Shown: positions 1-10,076 of the stretch, one piece after another
Layout of the letters: each line of letters begins with the position of its first letter
Numbering within the stretch: position 1 is the stretch's first letter
Assembly: GCF_001661265.1 (NCBI RefSeq)
Contig: NW_017566992.1
Span: 1,348,892-1,412,891 of the forward strand
Direction: 5' to 3'
Origin: Saitoella complicata NRRL Y-17804
Lineage: Eukaryota; Ascomycota; Saitoellomycetes; Saitoellales; Saitoellaceae
DNA length: 64,000 bases
Notes under the pieces: model-generated
The model's database searches: none
Told to the model about the DNA's origin: nothing
The model's input: only the letters and a program-made list of their open reading frames with translations
Program-made: the position numbers and the translations under genes

Positions 1-909
1 AACAGCTTCTTTCGCCAACTCTTCTATCCGGTCTTTAGGTGCCTTTGCCTTTTGAGGGGCTGATTTGAGGGTTTCGGGTGTGATGAAGAGGTATTGACAG
101 GGGTAGGATGGGACCGTTTCTGGCCATGGGAGGGGAGGGTCTCGGGGTTTTGGTGGCGGTGGTGGTGGGATGTTTTGTTTGGCGATGGCGGCGAAGGAGC
201 GGGTTGATGCGGATACTGCAGGTTTTGAAGTTGTTGTTGGTGGGGTGACTTTTGGCTGAGGGGCCTTCTTCGGCTTGCTTGGTGCTGGGGCGGCAGCGAA
301 GGGGTTCGCGCCTGCTGGTGAAGCAAAGGGGTTCGGGGCGGAAGCGGGTGCTGCGAACGGATTGCTTGCGCCTCCAAATGGACTTGCCGACGCAGATGGT
401 GCTGAGAAAGGGTTCGCTACCGCAAAGGGATTGGCAGCAGGTGCCGTCATTGCGAACGGATTTGCCACAGGAGTCAGTGCAGACGCTGGCGAAATAGGCA
501 CCTCGGGCTCCTCCTCTTCAATCTGCAGGTTCTCAATCTCTGGTAGTCTTTCACCTCTTAAAACTGCTCTGGCAGCTTTGACAGAGCCCGGCCGCTTCTG
601 ACATGCCTTTTGAGCACATCCCCATACGTAGATAACACGCTCGTCATTGGAGCCCTCAATAGGGGCATAAGCTTGCAAGAGCAAGTTCATATAGGAATTG
701 CAGACACCACATTGAGCATATCGAGCGTCCACTGGAGTGTTCGGAGTGAGCCATAGCTGCGAGAATGTCAGTACAAATCAGGGAAGAGGAGCTAGGTGAC
801 AAACCGGTTCGCCACCGATAAAAGTACAGTACTGATCAAGTCCGGTCTCCGCGGACGCAGGACCATCAGGGTATCCGAGGAGAACGCTGGTCTTAATCTT
901 GCTTGCCAT
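1..909 (-). CDS. TSR4: Tsr4/PDCD2-family ribosome biogenesis chaperone (C-terminus outside window)
   Basis: Two exons on the minus strand: 805-909 and 1-756, with a 48-nt GT-AG intron at 757-804; the 3' end lies beyond base 1. The first exon begins MASKIKTSVLLGYPDG, the usual start of this family, and exon 2 opens with LWLTPNTPVD followed by the zinc-binding block CGVCNSYM...VWGCAQKACQKR. In yeast Tsr4 is a dedicated chaperone of ribosomal protein uS5 (Rps2) needed for 20S pre-rRNA processing. After the zinc block comes an acidic patch and an Ala/Pro-rich linker with six NPF tripeptides, then PWPETVPSYPCQYLF, where the C-terminal PDCD2 domain starts. 287 codons are visible against about 400 in yeast. 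It is divergently arranged with the Sec7 gene. Identification is firm; the role of the NPF linker is unknown. Confidence 0.92.
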
Positions 910-1340
910 CGTTTTCCTGAAGTTGACCTCGTAGGAGGAGTTTTAAGCTTTCACACACCATGTCGAAAGAGGAAGTTTTTTGTATGGGAGGCCCTGGCAA
1001 TCGCAGTTCGAGAGCCGATACAAGAGAGGATGCGACTCTTCGAGATCAAACATTGATAAACATTTTGAAAATGATCATGTCTTCATCCCCACCATGCCAT
1101 CATCTCATTTAACGGGAGTGCTTGGTTACGGACCCCTACTGCAGCGGTTGGGCGTCAACCGAAACCTTATTCCCCCGATTGCTAAGGGGGGCTCGGTGAA
1201 TACCTACTTCATGAGCTTTTCAAGGGCCATTCAATACCAATTATAGAGGGACGATTGAGGTTCCTATCATCAGCACCGGCATCGACCGCATTCTGTCGTT
1301 ACAACGGGTCTCGACAACCTCGGGAATCCGATAACGTTTG
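910..1340. promoter_or_regulatory. Shared upstream region of TSR4 and the Sec7-domain gene
   Basis: 431 bp between two divergent start codons. A short GC hairpin (CCCCGATTGCTAAGGGG) lies near 1173-1190. No gene or conserved RNA is visible. A 5' exon of the Sec7 gene could be hidden here. Confidence 0.4.
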
Positions 1341-4300
1341 ATGGCCTTTGACTCGACCCGACAATCGAAACGGGAGTCGCACGGGCTTACGCTTGGTGAC
1401 AGTATCGCGGATTTCAACCTGGTTGATAACCTCCTTTCGTCTCTGGCGAGCATGGAAACGGGCTGCAACAAGTCAGTCTCGAACTCACCGCTGGTGCCCC
1501 GCGTGGATGAAGTACCAAGGAGGCACGTGTACAAGTCAATGTTATTGCCTATGGACGATGCACCTCCTACACAAAGAAAACAGTCAATATCTACAATTCC
1601 ATCAAGGCCAGGCACTGCTAGCAGTGCGTCGACTTCCGCCCGACCGACGACAGTCGATTCACTGGGAAAGCAAACGGTGAATTCCACACTCAGAAGCAGC
1701 GAAGTCAAGCAGCAACAGCAGCAACATGGTTTTCTCTGGAGACTATGGCGTGGAGGCAGTACAACTAATTTGGCAAGGCCGGAGACGGAGAAAGAGGTTC
1801 AACGCCCACCATTGCCGAAGAAACGCAGCATGTTCTTCCTCAAACAACCAATTGCGAAGGCCTTACCTGTTCCACCTACGACTACGATTGCTCCGCCTTC
1901 TCCGACGACGGCCGAGTACCAGTCGCGCCCAGTGCAACGTTCTGTAACCGAGTCTGCACTTGACACACTCGCAATCCCTATGACAGCTCAACCGCGTAAA
2001 TCCACCGAGTCCGGGCCTCTTCGATCTTTGACATCGGCAATTGGACATATCGGAGTTAGTCCGGCCACTATCCAGACTGCTACTTTCGATGACTTTCCCG
2101 GAGGTGAAGATAACGATATTGGTGAAGCGGCTGCGAATGCTCCTACCCAAGCGTCTTCGGACCTGCCAACTGGCTGGGCGACATTCAACGCGATTCCAGC
2201 TGCAATTGACGGTGTAAACTCGCATAAAGCAACTGCAAATGCTCTCCCACGGTCTGTATCGGCTCCCATGCAGTTGGCCACAACTACACTTCCTTCAGGA
2301 TGGGCGGAAGTGCAAGATGTTGAACAAGTAATCACTGAAGAGGCGCGCAGAGACAGCGAGATCCGGGCAAAAGAGCTATTGCAAACATTGGAGAAGCAGC
2401 ATAAGGAGGGTATGGTCTTGGAAAGTGGAGGTGAAATTGCGTTGGCTATCGCGATGGCGGCGGAGAAAGGGGTTGGTGTCTTGCATGGGACGCCGGGTGT
2501 GACACCAGCTTTGGAAGGAGCGGAATGGTCAGCGAACGAGAAGGCTATTCCGCCTGCACCGGCAGAGGATGCGAATGTGCCAAAACCTAAAGCTGTTACC
2601 GAGACTGAGATCAACGCTGCACAACCGTCCGCTCAGCTTAAGGATGACAACCGGAGGATGTCGGGCTGGACCGTTGACGAGGATAGACCGAAGACAGCGG
2701 AGGAGATTGTCGAGGAGGAAGTCACTGCTCGAGCTCATGTCATACTGAATGAGGCTCTCGAGGAGGGCGCGGCCACTCCCACCCCTGTGCAGGCCGTCGA
2801 GACTGTTATCCGTAGTGAAGCTGCCGCAACTCCGACGACTGCAGTCCCAGACAACGATATTGAAGAGGAAGCTCAGATTGGTGCTCAACGTATCTATAAT
2901 GGAGACGAAGACTTCCTTTTAAAGGAGAAGGCTGTCATCTGGCTTGGAGACGCAGGGGAGGTTAATGCTCTCGCTCGCCAAGCCTACATGACATTCTTTG
3001 ACTGGACCGGTGTGAACCCCCTTCTTGCCCTCCGTAGGCTGTGTTCACAGCTCTTCCTCAAGGCCGAAACGCAACAAATCGATCGTATCCTCGAGGGATT
3101 TGCTCGCAGGTGGTGGGAGTGCAACAATGCCGAAGCGTGCGGTATGAAGAATGTTGACGTCGTACATGCGATTGCGTACTCTCTGTTGTTATTGAATACG
3201 GATTTGCATGTTGCAGATCTTTCGAGCACGCAACATATGAACCGTACGCAGTTTACAAAGAACACAATCTCGGCGGTTCGTGCTCAGGTCAAACAGGATA
3301 GTATGCCGCGATCGCAGTCATCTTATTCTATGAGGTCGTCACCTGGGGTTACGCCGGGTGAGGAGTCGCCAGGTGAACAGCCCAAGAGACCGTCGCTCGG
3401 ACGGCCTGCCAGCTCTTACAGCTCATACACTATGCCGAAGAGTTACAGTACGGGCAACGGGAGCCTTGCCAACCTAGCGCAGCCGAGTACCCCCACGCGG
3501 GACTCTCCCACCAGGAGTGCGAGTGGATTGAGTGTCGGAAAGCCTTGGTCATTGTATGATGACCGAATTGGCCCTTACGGAGCTTTTGCAGCGGGTGGAT
3601 CCATGCGTGGCTGGGAAATGCAGCTCGAGTGCTTGTTGAAGGATTTCTACGCCAGTATCAAAGCTTCACAAATCCTCCAGCCTCTCTCGTCGCGGGCTGG
3701 ATCCGTGACGCCTAACCACCGTCAGGAAAAGAGGGGTAACAGGCTCTCGGTTGGTACACCGGGCTCGTTGAACAGAAGTCCGAGTACTGTCAGTTACACG
3801 CCTTCTGAAGCAAGTGTTGGTCGATTCTCGAATGTCCTCGCTGGTCGGAGACCGAAGTCTAGGCCGCGTATCACGACGAGTAGTTTTACGCACGGGAATC
3901 ACAGCCAGACTAGCCTCTCGGATTTGCGGAGTCCCTCTGGTCACAATCATGGACGGCCTATGTCGATTGCTTCGACAGATTCCGATATCACTACCGATTC
4001 TCGTCAATCTCGGTCCAGGCTCGAAGCGATTAGTTCGATTGGATTCGCGAATACGTTGACGCATGCCATCATTCGCGAAGAGGCTTCTATTGCATCCCCC
4101 ATGACTTCTTCGTTTGATATCGCTGAGGCGGAGGAAGATGCGCTGGCGTTGACTGGACCTCCGTGGGCGAAAGAGGGACTACTGAATACGAAGCACTATG
4201 CTGACGCTAGCGGACGGAAGCCGAAGCTTAGGACGTGGACACAGTGTTTTGCTGTCATTGACAAGGGTGAGTTGAAGTTGTTCAAGTTCGGCACGCAGCA

Positions 4301-5300
4301 TGGGAACTACGGCGGTGTCGTCGGTGGTGGTAATTGGTCGCAGAATGCGGACATGATTGGGTCGTTCCTCCTTCGTCACACGCTTGCGACGAAGTATCCT
4401 GCGCCTGGATACTCCAAGTCACGCCAACATGTTTGGATGTTAAAGGTCCATACGGGTGCTGTTCACTTATTCCACGCCGGTACAGCCGAACTCGTCGAAG
4501 AATGGACTTACTCGGCCAACTACTGGGCCGCTCGGACTTCAAAAGAACCACTCGCGGGTGCCGTGAGTAACATCGAGTACGGCTGGGGCGTCGTCCTAGA
4601 TGGCTTCGACTCCAGCACCGCAAGTTTCGACAGCCCCCGCGTCCCAACCTCCGCAACCCAACGGAGCCAAACACCCTCCCTCCACTGGGACCGCACAGTC
4701 AAAACCCGCCTCCCCGGCGACTCTGCCCGTCTCGAAGAGTTCCAACCCCCAATGCCCTCGCTCATCCCCTCCAACTTTCCCGAAAGCGAACAACTCCGCG
4801 CGCTCAAATCCCGACTTTCGCACCTAACCGAAGACCACGCTCAGCACGCCCGGATGAAACCCCTCCTTGCACGTGCATTTTCGCCGCGGAGTCCCAATTT
4901 GGGGAAGGCGTTGAGTAATTGGGAGAAGAAGAGTCAGTGGTTAGGGGAAGAGGTGGGGAAGTATGAGAAGTATGTTATGACGTTAGCGAAGGCGGTCACG
5001 GAACGGGCGCAGAAGCAGCCGAGGTTGAGTATGCCTAGGTCGCCTACGTCACCGAACGTTATATCACAGGGGAGTATGGTCTCCTCGCCGGTGTCGCTAG
5101 GTCCGGGTCCGGAGGAGAAGGACGAGACGGCGACGGGAATGAGTGGTGCGTCGAAGAGCGAGAGGTGGAAACATCGGGCTACCTGGAGCGGACCGATAGT
5201 AGCAACCCATGAAGCGAAGATGACGGAGATGTTGTCGACACCCTCGAAGGCCGGCGCTCGGGTGGATAGGGTCAGCGAAACGGAGGAACCACAGCAGTGA
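1341..5300 (+). CDS. Arf guanine-nucleotide exchange factor with Sec7 and PH domains (Syt1/Yel1-like)
   Basis: Intronless 1319-codon gene. The first ATG of the frame is at 1341. A Sec7 domain spans about residues 530-650: the segment FLKAETQQIDRI carries the catalytic glutamate (glutamic finger, about residue 575) and SLLLLNTDLHVADLS is the second conserved block. A PH domain follows at about 940-1100 (KLRTWTQCFAVIDKGELKLF). Such proteins load GTP onto Arf/Arl GTPases at Golgi or endosomal membranes; the PH domain gives membrane targeting. The domain order and the long disordered Ser/Pro-rich N-terminus match the fungal Syt1/Yel1 group rather than Gea1/2 or Sec7 itself. A glutamine run lies near residue 120. 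Family is certain; the exact ortholog is not. Confidence 0.9.
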   Translation: MAFDSTRQSKRESHGLTLGDSIADFNLVDNLLSSLASMETGCNKSVSNSPLVPRVDEVPRRHVYKSMLLPMDDAPPTQRKQSISTIPSRPGTASSASTSARPTTVDSLGKQTVNSTLRSSEVKQQQQQHGFLWRLWRGGSTTNLARPETEKEVQRPPLPKKRSMFFLKQPIAKALPVPPTTTIAPPSPTTAEYQSRPVQRSVTESALDTLAIPMTAQPRKSTESGPLRSLTSAIGHIGVSPATIQTATFDDFPGGEDNDIGEAAANAPTQASSDLPTGWATFNAIPAAIDGVNSHKATANALPRSVSAPMQLATTTLPSGWAEVQDVEQVITEEARRDSEIRAKELLQTLEKQHKEGMVLESGGEIALAIAMAAEKGVGVLHGTPGVTPALEGAEWSANEKAIPPAPAEDANVPKPKAVTETEINAAQPSAQLKDDNRRMSGWTVDEDRPKTAEEIVEEEVTARAHVILNEALEEGAATPTPVQAVETVIRSEAAATPTTAVPDNDIEEEAQIGAQRIYNGDEDFLLKEKAVIWLGDAGEVNALARQAYMTFFDWTGVNPLLALRRLCSQLFLKAETQQIDRILEGFARRWWECNNAEACGMKNVDVVHAIAYSLLLLNTDLHVADLSSTQHMNRTQFTKNTISAVRAQVKQDSMPRSQSSYSMRSSPGVTPGEESPGEQPKRPSLGRPASSYSSYTMPKSYSTGNGSLANLAQPSTPTRDSPTRSASGLSVGKPWSLYDDRIGPYGAFAAGGSMRGWEMQLECLLKDFYASIKASQILQPLSSRAGSVTPNHRQEKRGNRLSVGTPGSLNRSPSTVSYTPSEASVGRFSNVLAGRRPKSRPRITTSSFTHGNHSQTSLSDLRSPSGHNHGRPMSIASTDSDITTDSRQSRSRLEAISSIGFANTLTHAIIREEASIASPMTSSFDIAEAEEDALALTGPPWAKEGLLNTKHYADASGRKPKLRTWTQCFAVIDKGELKLFKFGTQHGNYGGVVGGGNWSQNADMIGSFLLRHTLATKYPAPGYSKSRQHVWMLKVHTGAVHLFHAGTAELVEEWTYSANYWAARTSKEPLAGAVSNIEYGWGVVLDGFDSSTASFDSPRVPTSATQRSQTPSLHWDRTVKTRLPGDSARLEEFQPPMPSLIPSNFPESEQLRALKSRLSHLTEDHAQHARMKPLLARAFSPRSPNLGKALSNWEKKSQWLGEEVGKYEKYVMTLAKAVTERAQKQPRLSMPRSPTSPNVISQGSMVSSPVSLGPGPEEKDETATGMSGASKSERWKHRATWSGPIVATHEAKMTEMLSTPSKAGARVDRVSETEEPQQ

Positions 5301-5572
5301 ATATGGATCTGGAGGGAGTGACCGACAAGTGGTGATTTGCACATGGTAGTTATCTTTAAGCTTTATAAGTGGGTGAAGCTGTGCTTCACCTTATCTTTCA
5401 CTCATTTCTTTCTTGCTTACATCTTCATTGATAGATGCGAACTTTAGTTGCCGCGTATGCTGCGCTATGCTGCTCAACTCGTAATTGCAACAGGACTTTC
5501 TCAAATGCTTTGCTCTCTCTTCATGTCCCTTCTTTATCTTCTGTCCGCGCTTTTCGCTCCTCATGCTCATGC

Positions 5573-6686
5573 TCATAATGGCGCCCCAAACAAATCATCC
5601 TGCTCCTTCCTCGCCTTCTCCTGCGCTTCTTTAACCTTCCTCATCTTCCTCTCCTCATCATGCTGTGCCTCATCCGCCTTTCTCTTCCTAAATAGTGCGG
5701 AGTTGGGGTCTTTATCAGGGTTTTTGCAGTAGTGTAACTTCTTATCCACAGCTGTCGCCTGCGCCAGGGTCGGAACCACCCATTTCTTCAAATATTCCCG
5801 GCATTTGGTGAGTTGGGATGATACTTGTTCGCGTTCCGCGTCATTCGTGATTTTTGAGGTGAGGTAAAGGGTGAAGCGCTCGGTGTCTGCGGTGAGGTAT
5901 GCGGTCATTGCGATCTGAGGAGGGGTGTAGAGAAATTGTGCGTCAGAACAGATGGTTTTGTTGATGACGGTCTTGGCGGTGTCGTACCACTTCCCCAACT
6001 CGCCAACGGGGATGTTTGGTAGAGTTTGTTGGAGATCGAGATAGAGTCCATGCAGAGCCCGATACGGATGATGTACCGTAAAAGCAAAACTTAGACTCTG
6101 ACACAGCAAAAACTCGTGTGTCAAGACTTCTGCAGGTGTTACAGGTCGTTTGTTGGCCCCCGATACAATCCGGCAGAAGGTATCGATACCACCTATCCAC
6201 AGGTTCTCAGATTTAGTGGCGAAGAAGATACAGGTGAAGAGGATTTGTTTTGGGTGGTAATCCATGACGGAGTTGCGGAGGTAGAAGCGTTTGAAGAAGG
6301 TTACTGCTGTTGCCTGTGAACGTAATCAGTAACTGACCAGACGAATGTCAAGATCAAAAGCTCACCCTTATATGTGCTGGTAATAATGGATTCTTGGCCT
6401 CATCCTTGAAGATTGCGGTTGTTTTGTAAACCCTATCCGCGTAGAAATCGACCAAAACCTGTTCCTCTTCCGGTGTCAGACACTCCACGCGAATCCCCCC
6501 CTCCCCGTTCGCATCCCCATCCCCATTCGTCGTCGCACTCTCGACATTCTTCTCCTCCACCAGATTCTTCCGGACGCGATCGGCGGCAGCCGCGTTGACG
6601 GCTTCCCGGAGGGAGCGGAGCTTAAAAGAGGAGAAACTCCATAATTGAAATTGGGAAGATTGACGGTATGTGTCGTCGTCTTTCAT
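5573..6686 (-). CDS. CCL1: Cyclin H, cyclin subunit of TFIIH kinase
   Basis: Two exons: 6366-6686 and 5573-6313, joined across a 52-nt intron (6314-6365); product 353 aa. The N-terminus contains YRQSSQFQLWSFS, the conserved opening of cyclin H, and the splice junction restores AHIR-ATAVTFFKRFYLRNSVMDYHPK, the first cyclin box. Cyclin H pairs with the Kin28/Cdk7 kinase and Tfb3 to phosphorylate the RNA polymerase II C-terminal domain. The C-terminus is Lys/Glu-rich and probably helical. The frame stays open upstream of 6686, but the conserved start fixes the ATG there. The hypothetical gene starting at 6859 diverges from it with 172 bp between starts. Confidence 0.93.
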
Positions 6687-6858
6687 CGCCAGCAGCTGTT
6701 TGCAAATGGAGAGGGAGGGGTCCTTTGGTGTAGTGTTTTCCCAGGGAGGTGCGACGTCATACGCGACCCCTGAGTGCAACCTTGAGCGTTCACACAACGA
6801 GTTCGAGAAAACAACTGCAATTGCGAGGGTGACCAGCTCTGTATTGAGGCTTCGATCC

Positions 6859-7620
6859 ATGGTGAAGAACAAGAGGAAGCCGGAGGACACCGATATTGAG
6901 ACTGCACACGGCCAACTACCGCATACATCCATAATCAATGACACAGCGTCCCCGTCAAGCCGCGTTACGGCGCTGTTTGGCGAGATAGACTTGGCAAAGT
7001 CCGGCTCAGAGCCAATAGGGATGGTTGGTGTGAAGCCGAGGAAGAGGGCGGTTGCGAGTGTGATGAGAGCTGTGGTGGGCGTGGTGGGGGAGGTGCCGGA
7101 AACGCCGCAGACGATGGGGAAGAGGTCATCGCGGACTGGCCTTGGCCAGCTACCAACTGAGGAAGGGACTATCAATGCACTGGCTGCTGATATCCCTGCT
7201 CGGCGCTTCCTATTCCCACATAAACCATCTTCATCGCCAATAAAGGAAAAGGAGATGGGCACGTGTACGAACCGCCTCCTCTCACCCCCACCACATCCTA
7301 CGAAACTACACGACGACACAACCGACTCCGAACCCGAACCTCCATCTCCCACCTCTCCATCGCATCCCCTTTCTGCGGACGGATCGTCGGGTTCGAGTGG
7401 GAGTTCGTCCCCACCAAAACCAAGCACCGAACTGCAAAAATATCAACGATGGAAAAAGAGACAGGACCAGATATATGCATGGCGCACACGTGAAACACGA
7501 GACGCCAGAGAAAGACGATATGAGAGGAGGAGTGTGCATGTAAAAGAGGGTGCGAGGAGTGCGGGGACGAGTCCAGAGAAGGGGGTTGGCGCCGGGAGGA
7601 GGGTGAGGTTTTCGATGTGA
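6859..7620 (+). CDS. Hypothetical disordered protein ending in an RVxF motif
   Basis: 253 codons, not recognised. The ATG at 6859 gives MVKNKRKPEDTD; an earlier in-frame ATG at 6706 is possible but lies 19 bp from the CCL1 start. The protein is low in hydrophobics, with Ser/Pro-rich stretches, a basic helical segment near the end (KYQRWKKRQDQIYAWRTRETRDARERR shortened here to its core KYQRWKKRQ) and a final GRRVRFSM. RVRF fits the docking motif for protein phosphatase 1. No domain, signal peptide or membrane span is seen. The opposite strand is also open, so coding status rests on the composition and the divergent position beside CCL1. Confidence 0.5.
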   Translation: MVKNKRKPEDTDIETAHGQLPHTSIINDTASPSSRVTALFGEIDLAKSGSEPIGMVGVKPRKRAVASVMRAVVGVVGEVPETPQTMGKRSSRTGLGQLPTEEGTINALAADIPARRFLFPHKPSSSPIKEKEMGTCTNRLLSPPPHPTKLHDDTTDSEPEPPSPTSPSHPLSADGSSGSSGSSSPPKPSTELQKYQRWKKRQDQIYAWRTRETRDARERRYERRSVHVKEGARSAGTSPEKGVGAGRRVRFSM

Positions 7621-8085
7621 GGTGTATGCAGACGAGATGATGCGGACAGTGTACGATATATAAGAGGATGGAAGACATGGGAAGCCGTATACGACAAGGG
7701 ACGCGATTTTGTGGGGGGCTTTTTGGTTGCAATAGTATGGACTACAGTATACCCAGGCAGGGTGCATATGCATAGACGGACGAAGGGTCGAGTTGTCGGC
7801 GTTACGATTTATTCTTATTACCTAATATACAGATATCTTCAACTCGAGTCGTCTTTCTTTCCGTTCAGCGGCTGGGTTGTTCGCGTTTTGATATGGTCGT
7901 GCACGGTGCCGGCATCCAGCATATTCATGAGAACCCCGTTCCCTTACGCACTACAGATGCTCTGAGTTTTCATCCCGCGACTCGGAGCTCGCAGAGCGGC
8001 CCCTGCTGTCCTCGAGCGTCGCAGTGGGTTGGCGCCATGCCATCCTGACACCTCCTCATAGGCGAGTTCTCGTTGAAGCCCTCCT
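7621..8085. other. Intergenic, convergent 3' ends
   Basis: 465 bp between the stop of the hypothetical gene and the stop of LTO1. Probably two terminators. I see no gene, tRNA or repeat in it. Confidence 0.4.
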
Positions 8086-8661
8086 TCAAAAGTCCAACCC
8101 ACCCTCCTCCTGCGCAGCAGCAATCTTTCTCTTCAAATGCCTCTCCCCACTCTCAATCTCCCCATCCCTATCCTCCTCCCCATCAACACCAACTAACCCT
8201 CTCCCACCCTCTCCCACAAGCGTACTGACAACCTTGGCCTTGTTCTTAATCTTGAGCCACAGCGTATCAAAGTCGCCGCCTTCACTGTTTTCCATAGGAA
8301 CTTGGGCAAGAAGAGATTCGAGCCTGGCGAGTTGCTTCTCTGCCTTAGCGGGGACAGTGTCGGTGCCGGAGGAGGAGGAAGAGGGGGAGGAGAGGAGAGC
8401 GCGCCAGAGAAGGCAGCGACCAGAGATGATGCCTAAGTCGCGAAAACGTTGGTAGGCATTCTCGAGGCCGAAACGGCGGCCTTCGATTTCGCCTTGGATG
8501 AGACCGTCGTTGTAGCCTTGTTCGTGGCCTTCCTTATAAAAACTGTCATACACGGCTTCTTTAAGCTTACTGGCATGCAGTGGGAAACGGAAAAGGGGGA
8601 CATACGACTCCTCCAGGTTCAAGAGAGGATCAAACAATTCGTCGACAAGTTGATTTGCCAT
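8086..8661 (-). CDS. LTO1: Lto1, adaptor for Fe-S cluster loading of Rli1/ABCE1
   Basis: The Yae1/Lto1 repeat is clear: GHEQGYNDGLIQGEIEG-RRFGLENAY with regularly spaced glycines, after LLNLEE. In yeast Yae1-Lto1 brings the ribosome-recycling ATPase Rli1 to the cytosolic Fe-S targeting complex. Unspliced, the frame would be 191 aa with an odd insertion between LEE and FYKEG. A 63-nt intron at 8543-8605 (GTATGT...GACAG on the minus strand) removes it in frame and gives LLNLEESFYKEGHEQGY, the expected family spacing; I therefore predict exons 8606-8661 and 8086-8542 and a 170-aa product. The protein ends GGLDF; a C-terminal L-D-F fits the known tripeptide that the CIA targeting complex recognises. 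Its promoter carries a block repeated upstream of ATP12. Confidence 0.9.
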   Translation of the reverse strand: MANQLVDELFDPLLNLEESYVPLFRFPLHASKLKEAVYDSFYKEGHEQGYNDGLIQGEIEGRRFGLENAYQRFRDLGIISGRCLLWRALLSSPSSSSSGTDTVPAKAEKQLARLESLLAQVPMENSEGGDFDTLWLKIKNKAKVVSTLVGEGGRGLVGVDGEEDRDGEIESGERHLKRKIAAAQEEGGLDF

Positions 8662-9078
8662 GGTCAGGGTGATATTCGCGTTTTGGTCGGTGAATTAATT
8701 AAGGCGGGATCCTTCGTTACGTCCATGACTTCAACTCGACGCGTCAAAACACGCGCGATTCTCCAGTCTCGAATCACACTCCCTCTCGACTACATCCATC
8801 ATCGTCGTTAAGTCTTGACTTGATCCTCCATGCTCGTTGTCGTTACCTGACTTGCTTACTGATCCACGCTCCCTGATCCACGCCCGCTGTCTCTCGATCA
8901 CTTGGAAGTTCAGGATGGTACGTCTACACCGATGCCTGTTTTTTGCGGTCGCTGTTTACTATAGTTTATGTAGTGAATTGATAACAAGATTTACTACGCG
9001 TAGGGCAATGCATGCTTTTCCTTTCTTTGAGTTCTCATCCTGGTATCCTACACTTCCGCCCAAACAAACTCATTTCAG
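8662..9078. promoter_or_regulatory. LTO1 upstream region and ATP12 3' flank
   Basis: 417 bp without a gene. The half next to LTO1 holds the repeated block described separately; the other half holds an imperfect palindrome CTACGCGTAG near 8996-9005. Nothing codes here. Confidence 0.5.
8673..8767 (-). repeat. Promoter repeat copy A (upstream of LTO1), with ACGCGT
   Basis: Five blocks in order, read on the plus strand: ATTCGCGTTT, TTAATTAAGG, TCCTTCG, TTACGTCCA and TCGACGCGTCAAAACACGCG. The same blocks in the same order and orientation occur at 10112-10210 upstream of ATP12. The last block includes ACGCGT (8739-8744), the MluI cell-cycle box recognised by MBF in yeasts. It begins about 12 bp upstream of the LTO1 ATG. 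Confidence 0.75.
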
Positions 9079-10076
9079 CTATGCCTGAACATCCAACAAC
9101 ACAGCAACAGACCCAAGCGTCCTCAACGCATCGGCCTTCTCTACATCATGCGTATCCTCAACCTCTCCCCAAACCCTCGTCTGCTCCTCAACCTCCAACG
9201 TAGCCACCCTAGCACAATCCTTAACACCAATTGCCCGTGGACGTCCGACCATAAGAATTCCGAGGAGGAAAGACTTGGTGTGGAGGACTGTACGCTCAAA
9301 CGCGGCCAGCTCCCAGGGGAGGAGGGACTCGACGTAATGTTGTGCGATGGATTTGGTGAGGAGGGGTTGGCGATGGCCAATGATGCCTGCATCACCTTCC
9401 AGGACTGACATCTTGACGGAGTCGGTGTCTTTGAGGAGGTTGCTGGTTGCGGCATGCTTGGTGAGGTACTCCTCAGCCTCCTTAATCAACGGTGTCCAAT
9501 GCTCCTTCTGTAACTCAAGCAACCGCTTTTGACGTGACTCGGCCCAAATAACGAGGGTGTCTGTGTCAATATATCTCATCAAATCCCTGATTGCCTCCGA
9601 GCGGCCCTTCGTTACGTCTTTTGCAGTGGCGGGGTCGAAGTAGTCGGTATATCTGCCGACAAGAGAGGTTAGGGGGAGGGAGTGCTGACGGATTGAGGCT
9701 GTGGGGAGGGAGTTCCATTCTGCAGCGATGAGGTAGGCGAGGTGGGGTTTGTTGTGGGGGACGACGAGGCGTGTACCGGAGGGGGTCTTGAGGGGGCGCG
9801 AATCAAGGTTGACGTTGTAGCCATCTGTGGAGAAGAACATTAGACGAGAGTTTTCATTACTGGAGGGGAATGATATGTACCTTCTACAGAAACCACATTG
9901 ACGGTTTTCCAGAAGCGCTTCATAGTCTTCTCCACCAACTTGGTCTGGGAAGGCTGATTCGGCAAGGCCTCCGCCATCCTCCCTGGCACCGACGCATGGA
10001 TCCTCCTGAAGGCAATCGAACACGGACGAATGGTCCTCACTGTCGACAGCCTGGCCAATGATCTGACGGAATACAT
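9079..10076 (-). CDS. ATP12: Atp12, assembly chaperone of mitochondrial F1-ATPase alpha subunit
   Basis: Exons 9881-10076 and 9079-9824, intron of 56 nt (9825-9880). The junction gives VVSVEDGYNVNLDSRPLKTP, the core signature of Atp12. The ATG at 10076 starts MYSVRSLARLSTVRTIRP, an Arg/Ser-rich presequence without acidic residues, as expected for a matrix protein. Further conserved blocks are AAEWNSLP, the MRYIDTDTL...ESRQKRLLELQKEHW segment and SLLPWELAAFE. The protein binds free F1 alpha subunit before assembly with beta; loss abolishes ATP synthase. It is divergent from POL2, and the shared upstream DNA holds repeat copy B. Confidence 0.94.

Noticed and set aside
6687-7427. Upstream extension of the CCL1 first exon on the minus strand
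   Set aside because: The frame is open, but cyclin H begins with the YRQSSQFQLW block directly after ATG 6686, and the upstream translation is low complexity.
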